Shown one piece after another: positions 58,761-64,000 of a DNA stretch of 64,000 nucleotides; position 1 is the first letter of the stretch, and each line of letters opens with the position of its first letter. Below the pieces are notes generated by a model, which searched no databases, was not told the origin of the DNA, and saw only the letters and a program-made list of their open reading frames with translations. The stretch is from the NCBI GenBank assembly GCA_963513935.1, contig OY740773.1, positions 103,897,291-103,961,290 of the forward strand, written 5' to 3'. A program made the position numbers and the translations under genes. This stretch comes from Aphrophora alni (lineage: Eukaryota; Arthropoda; Insecta; Hemiptera; Aphrophoridae).

Positions 58761-61423
58761 GTCAAATGTTGAAAATAACAGAAGAAAATTGTCATTATTA
58801 CAATATGTTCCACATATCAGACATTATTGTAGCACTGGGTAAAATACACTCACTAATTATATAAAGGAGAGTGTTTAATATACGGTTTTGTACACCATAC
58901 AAAAAGGTTTCTTTGTTCTCTCTACAAATACCTCTAAAGACACATTACTGAGGTTTTTACGTTTTGGAAAGCCAGACCCGGATAGTTATACGTTTATGGA
59001 TATAGGATTATTGTTTGAATCATTTACAATTATTTTCTCATGACACTTTTATTCCATTTTTGTTTCAATATAAGCCTAGTCACTAGGCTATCAACATTTC
59101 TATACATTATTTACTTTGCAGCAAGTGATAATACTCTGATAGACCAACATAATATTATGTTCTTTCTCCTTAACTTTCTCATATACAAACAGTGAATGTG
59201 TGTTACAAGACTTCAAGTTAAATTATAGTGTGTTGCTGATGTGTAACTTCAGTGTACTTTTAATTATTATTTATATTGACTATGTCTTCCCCATTTTAAC
59301 CCTCTTCACTAGTCTCACATTTTCAAACCGTTACAATGGGTTTCACAACAAACAGAAGACAAAATAAATGGAGTAGAAACAGAATCGCTTTGCTCAATGA
59401 ATAAAATAAAAATGTTTACACGAAGAAATCACTAGCTATGCCGAACAACACTGTAAATAGCGATGACAAATCTGAGCAACAGATTACAGCTGTGTATGAT
59501 AAATGATGGATGTCATTTGACAGATGTGCTATTTAAAAAGTGAGTGATATGAATTTATGCTCTCAAATGGAATTATTTATATTTACTGTAATTATAATAT
59601 AAAAATTCAAAAATTTGTGCCTAAATTTTAAGCAGATTAAATCTAACTTGACATTATAAATCTCAAACAAAAGTTAAAGATCAAAACAAATTATATTAAA
59701 GGTTAATAAGTATAAAAGATAAAATAAAAAAGTTCACATGTCCTTCAATTTTTAAAACTTTAAGATGTTAATCTCAAAAAAATTTAAATGTATCTTCATC
59801 AACTCTAGAACTGTTTGTTAGATTTCCTTAATTGGTGTTTTTTGGTGTTTTGTAAGAGTATTTCATATTTCCCACAATTGGAATATAAATAGGCTATAAT
59901 CAATGAAAAATTGAATAATGTGTTTTTTTAGCATTATCTAAAATGAAAAATAATTGTTAACATTTTGTTTTATCCTATAAAACAATTTGTTTTGTGTTTG
60001 AAAAAAACAGTGCTACTTTGATGTAACGCAGATAGTAATTAATTTCAGTTCTATTATATGGAAATGATATCCAATTGTGTACTGAATACAAAATATATGG
60101 ATTTTCCAATTTATTTACAAAACTAAACAAAATTTGATGCAGTATTACAATATAGTATACAGTAGAACCAAGCAGTACGGCCAGGTTATTTTCTTTCTCA
60201 CAAATACATAATATAGAGAAAGTTTTACGTGATGGGTCAAAAATCTACGTTTAGTTTTGGATATATCCGCTTTGAAACAATGTCTGTCAGTGCTCGACAG
60301 CCCAAACTTTTTGCTTGCAGTGCTCGATAGCCCAAACAAAAAGACCACTTTTTTAAATCAAATGTGTATGTAAGCATATTTTGAGGTTTTTTCAATAACT
60401 TAAAATTGAGGGTAGTTGCTATAAAAAAGACACAAAATCGTGTAAAACATATATCGTTAAAAGCTCTATTTTAATCTAATACATATAACTGAGGACTCAT
60501 TTATGGTACAAGCAAAGCAATTTTAAGTTTTATTTAAATATATATATATTTTTTCCAAAGAAAATATCCATGGTTCATTTTCACTTATTAACCGACAAAT
60601 ACTGAAATGATATTTTTGGTGACGAATGGTTTTGGTTGGGTTTGTAGATGGAGGAGAGAGAAAGTTACTATAATGTTTATATACTGTTTAATTTGTGTGT
60701 TTAAAAATTTCACTACTGATATAAAATAAAATATATTATGTTTACAAAATAAATACACAGTACAAAAGTAAATAACAATGTGCTGTGAATAATCAATTAC
60801 AACAAATAAACACAGTAGGCCTAATAATAATCAGCTACATAATAACAATGACTGCTTTGATACAGGCCTACCAAACCACAAAACTATATTTCTGGTATGT
60901 TGTATATCAACATGAAAGCTTGATTAGGCTAATAGTAATACTAATGGAGATTATAAAAATAGCGAAATCAAATAAAATTAAGAGAACAGTAACAGACTGT
61001 ATAAAGGTCTACTTGACCATCTAAACATAAACACTGACAGTTTTGAAAAGGGTTTGCCTCTCTAAAATAAATATTGGTTATATAAAACTGTATTAACCTT
61101 TAAATTTGTTGAAGTAAAACCTACACATAAACAATAACTTGATAAGCACAATACCAGATTATAAAGTTATTATCTAGTAGACTATTAGTGTCGCATTATC
61201 TTCAAAGATTTTCAAATCTATTTGCATTGTTAGGGTACTTTGTTCCATTTGTATGGTCAGTTACAAAGTTCACTTTATAGCCCCACGCTTAGAGTCATGT
61301 TTTAGATACAGATACATGTGTGTTTGTTCTTCATGGTGGGCTATGACAAAACACTGTTCAGGTTACAAAGACGGTAACTATGACCAAGTTCAATTAAAAG
61401 GCTTGGCTAGACATACTTGCGTT
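58761..61423. other. Intergenic, nothing firm
   Basis: AT-rich. Segment 60540-60700 (CCATGGTTCATTTTCACTTA, GATGGAGGAGAGAGAAAG) is a weak inverted match to RPT-1. Confidence 0.4.
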
Positions 61424-61636
61424 CCCTGAATGGTCTAGTAGCGCTCTGGCTTTACAAGTGAGAGGTTTAAATTAATCTCTGTGGGGGTTCAAACTTTATG
61501 GAGTCGACTCAGCTTCGTAAGGAAAAGCTATAATTAGTAGCAAACTCTTGTTGAGAAGGCTAGAACATAGCCAACAGGAATTTTAATGTCTAACCTTGCA
61601 TTACCTGACTGAAAAGTCGTTTAGCAGGCCTGGGAT
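61424..61636 (+). mobile_element. tRNA-derived SINE family 2, copy 2
   Basis: GGTCTAGTAGCGCTCTGGCT and GTTTAGCAGGCCTGGGATG flank a body collinear with 28828-29036, including CTCTTGTTGAGAAGGC and CAACAGGAATTTTAATGT. A small insertion lies near the B box. Confidence 0.75.
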
Positions 61637-61879
61637 GTTATACGCATAATACCGTTGTCAAATCCAGTCCCATACTGTACTGATACAATTATATGACCAG
61701 GAGAAATATTACAAGATAGGCTTAAAAATAGGTAAAAGCTATGTAATCTAAGCTAGATAGAAAGACATAAGCTGTATTATGCAGTTTTAAAAAAATCATG
61801 TAGGTTACCTGCCACAATGAGCATTTTATTCAGTGGAACAGTACTTGATGCTGTAATGCAGTATTGTAAATATTTGATT

Positions 61880-61990
61880 TTTTATGTTAAATGTTTAGAT
61901 TTTATTTTAATTGATTTTTGTAAAGCCTTCTATAAGAGTCCATGTTTTTCAATTTTGAACTTTGAGGTAAGGAAGGTCAAACATTTCAAA
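61880..61990 (+). pseudogene. LINE reverse-transcriptase fragment
   Basis: Encodes CLDFILIDFCKAFYKSPCFS, resembling the RT motif with IDFSKAFDKV of jockey/CR1-type LINEs (the second catalytic-region aspartate is Y here). Short and isolated. Confidence 0.55.
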
Positions 61991-63185
61991 TTTGTTTGGA
62001 CTACCATAGATAAAAATAGCAGTCGTTAACGTGATTGTATTAAGGTAGCTAAAAGGAAATTGCATCTCCCACCTCCTTCACTTTATTGTTATTTGAGAAT
62101 CTTCTCAGGTCAGGGGAGCATCAATTATTTAGGAAACAAAATTGAAGCCATATACAATAGTGAAAATTTTGAATAAAGTGCAGTATGCAGGAAACTTCAA
62201 CTCGATGTAGAATTCATAAGTCTAATGATAGTGTCATGAATTGAAACTTATGACTATCGAAACTAATATAATAAAATGTGCTTAGACAGCTTTCGAAGTA
62301 GTTCAACTTGTTAAAACAAATCAGAAAAAAGTCAAATAAATTCAAAGCAAAATATACTTTAATAAGTTAACTCAAGTATAATTTGATTGTTTAAAGAATT
62401 TTAAACTAGAGTTTATAGTAATCTAGGATTGAAGTTAAAGAATTTTGTCTTAAGAATCGTCTTAAGAATTTTGTTTTTAGAAAGAGTAGTTAAAAGGAGA
62501 ATTAGTAAAAGTGATTTGTAAGGAATACCCAATAAAACTTCCGAAATCTCAACCTAAAAATATATATTAGTTTTAAAGAGAACAAGTTCAAATGTCAAAA
62601 GGTGTGTATGTGTATGTGTAAGTGAATGAAATTTATTCAGAGTTATCAAATTTAATCTTTCACTGTTGTAATTATTCAAACTTGAATCAATATAGTAGTT
62701 CAAACAATTTGCCTCTATTTTCTATTAACCTTAATCAATGATTAAGCTAAGGATGTTGATTCTAGGTGCGAGAATCTGGTGGAGCTCCCAAATTTCGAAG
62801 CTGCACTATATTTCGAACTATGTAAATAGTTTTTAAAATTAATAAATTAAATTAAAATGAATTACCATCACAATGATCAATAGTGATTTTTCTCTTCGCT
62901 ACAGCTGTTTCAGCTATTCAACCATTATCAAGTAATGCTGGAATTTGTCCGTTGTCATAAGTTGTAAATTGATGAACTTTAACATAGCCAACTAATGAGA
63001 TGATGGAAATTTGTGAAACTATGGTGAAGTGTGACAGTATTTAAATTTTATTATTTCTTCCCCTGAGTGGATTTTTTCAAATGTACTATAGATGCGGTTT
63101 ATATACTGTCACTTATTATCTATGAAAATTGTTGTGTTCACACTTCATGTTAGGTTTACAATAACAATTTATTTAAACTTCCAAT

Positions 63186-63285
63186 GAGGAGTAGCATAGT
63201 TCAGTTGGCAGAGCGTGAACTTATCTCGCTGCAGTTTGTATTAGTAAAACCACAGGTTTGAGCTCGGATGTTGCTGTTGAGTTTT
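63186..63285 (+). repeat. tRNA-like sequence, possibly a third SINE head
   Basis: TAGTTCAGTTGGCAGAGCG is a good A box and GGTTTGAGCTC a degenerate B box about 55 bases on. The anticodon and T stems do not fold convincingly, so it is not called a tRNA gene. Confidence 0.45.
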
Positions 63286-63634
63286 TCATCTACATTGCGT
63301 TTTGTGTTTCCTACTCTACTGTCATCATTAATTAGTCATAATAGGCATGAAGTAAAGATGGTAAGCACCAAAAAAAAAAGAAACTTTCAGATAATTAGGT
63401 CTGGTGTTTATAGAATAATCACTGTCTTTCCTCTGATTGTCTGATTTTATTGCGTTTAATATAGGAAACACAAATGCATAATGAATATGGCTCCTTTTGC
63501 CTTACAGTATTTTGAACTTTGCCTCTCAATAGAATCCAGAAAAGTCGCTTCATCCTTGTTTCTCCTTATTTAGATCTTACAGACCAGTAAGTGATCCTTG
63601 ATAATAGAATATAAGTAATGATCTAAACATAGTA

Positions 63635-64000
63635 CAGTAAACACTCTCTGATCCGGATCTCTGATATCCGGAAACTCCGATATCCGGCCGTCGAATGGCA
63701 TCGTATAAAAAATAATAAAAATACAATTTTCTATACAAAAATAATATTTTCGGGCCGAATAGTAGTGAACGATGTTTTTGAGCTGGGCACTGGGCAGTAG
63801 TGCGGTTCGGATTCAACAACAAAAACAAATCATGACTCATTGCGAAGCTTTTCAAGTACTTGAACAGCCGATACACTACGTGGAAGAACAAGAAGAATCC
63901 TCACCGGCCGATCTCCTTCTTTTTCGTAGATGGAGAGATATTACATCTAAGAAGCGTGTTCAACGAGCCAAGCAAGCTACCATTACATCTTTTTTAAATA
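63635..64000 (+). mobile_element. pogo/Tigger deletion element 4 (cut by the right edge)
   Basis: The left terminus CAGTAAACACTCTCTGATCC follows TA. From 63832 the plus strand encodes HCEAFQVLEQPIHYVEEQEE and then KRVQRAKQATITSFLN, a transposase C-terminus, open to the window end. Only about 200 bases separate terminus and C-terminus, so the N-terminal and catalytic parts are deleted. Confidence 0.82.

Noticed and set aside
63186..63285. Functional tRNA gene
   Set aside because: A box is good, but the anticodon and T stems do not pair well enough.

Overview
The window looks like an AT-rich, intron-rich insect nuclear genome carrying a heavy load of old transposons. A hemipteran is my best guess, but that is inference. 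Supporting points are GT-AG introns of 1-4 kb, short CCTAA-type runs like the insect telomere repeat, arthropod-style pogo/Tigger, jockey-like LINE and tRNA-headed SINE debris, and an LTR retrotransposon primed by tRNA-Lys. Two protein-coding genes are supported by exon-by-exon conservation and consistent splice phase; nothing else looks like a host gene.

Left third (1-21124, minus strand): Taf6, the TFIID subunit with an N-terminal histone fold and a HEAT-type middle domain. Nine coding exons (473 codons) lie in the window; the C-terminal exons lie beyond the left edge. Its introns hold a pogo/Tigger deletion element, broken LINE and mariner-type coding remnants, a tRNA-headed SINE (one copy in an inverted pair), two long foldback elements and a badly broken pogo-like transposase.

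Middle (21125-41350, plus strand): TfIIFbeta (RAP30/GTF2F2), complete, with seven coding exons encoding 266 residues and a probable untranslated first exon. It is divergent from Taf6; the two start codons are about 0.84 kb apart. Two subunits of the RNA polymerase II pre-initiation complex therefore appear to share one promoter region. Intron 1 contains nested inverted-repeat elements, one with an 8-bp target duplication and one enclosing a Tigger fragment. Introns 5 and 6 contain tandem arrays.

Right third (41350-64000): no host exons recognised. A structurally complete LTR element (42409-49229) has LTRs that look identical, a 4-bp GGTT target duplication, a tRNA-Lys primer site and a purine tract. 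It has only one coiled-coil ORF and no polymerase, so it is young and non-autonomous. The rest is foldback elements, two more Tigger derivatives (one cut by the right edge), a SINE, fragments of LINE and ISXO2-like transposase, and AT-rich sequence.

The most unusual pattern is a shared hairpin motif (TGANGAN, a stem, then GAAAYG) in five otherwise different foldback or short elements. It resembles, but does not fully satisfy, a hammerhead-ribozyme core. Exon limits were set by hand from splice sites and protein conservation. No alignments or searches were run.
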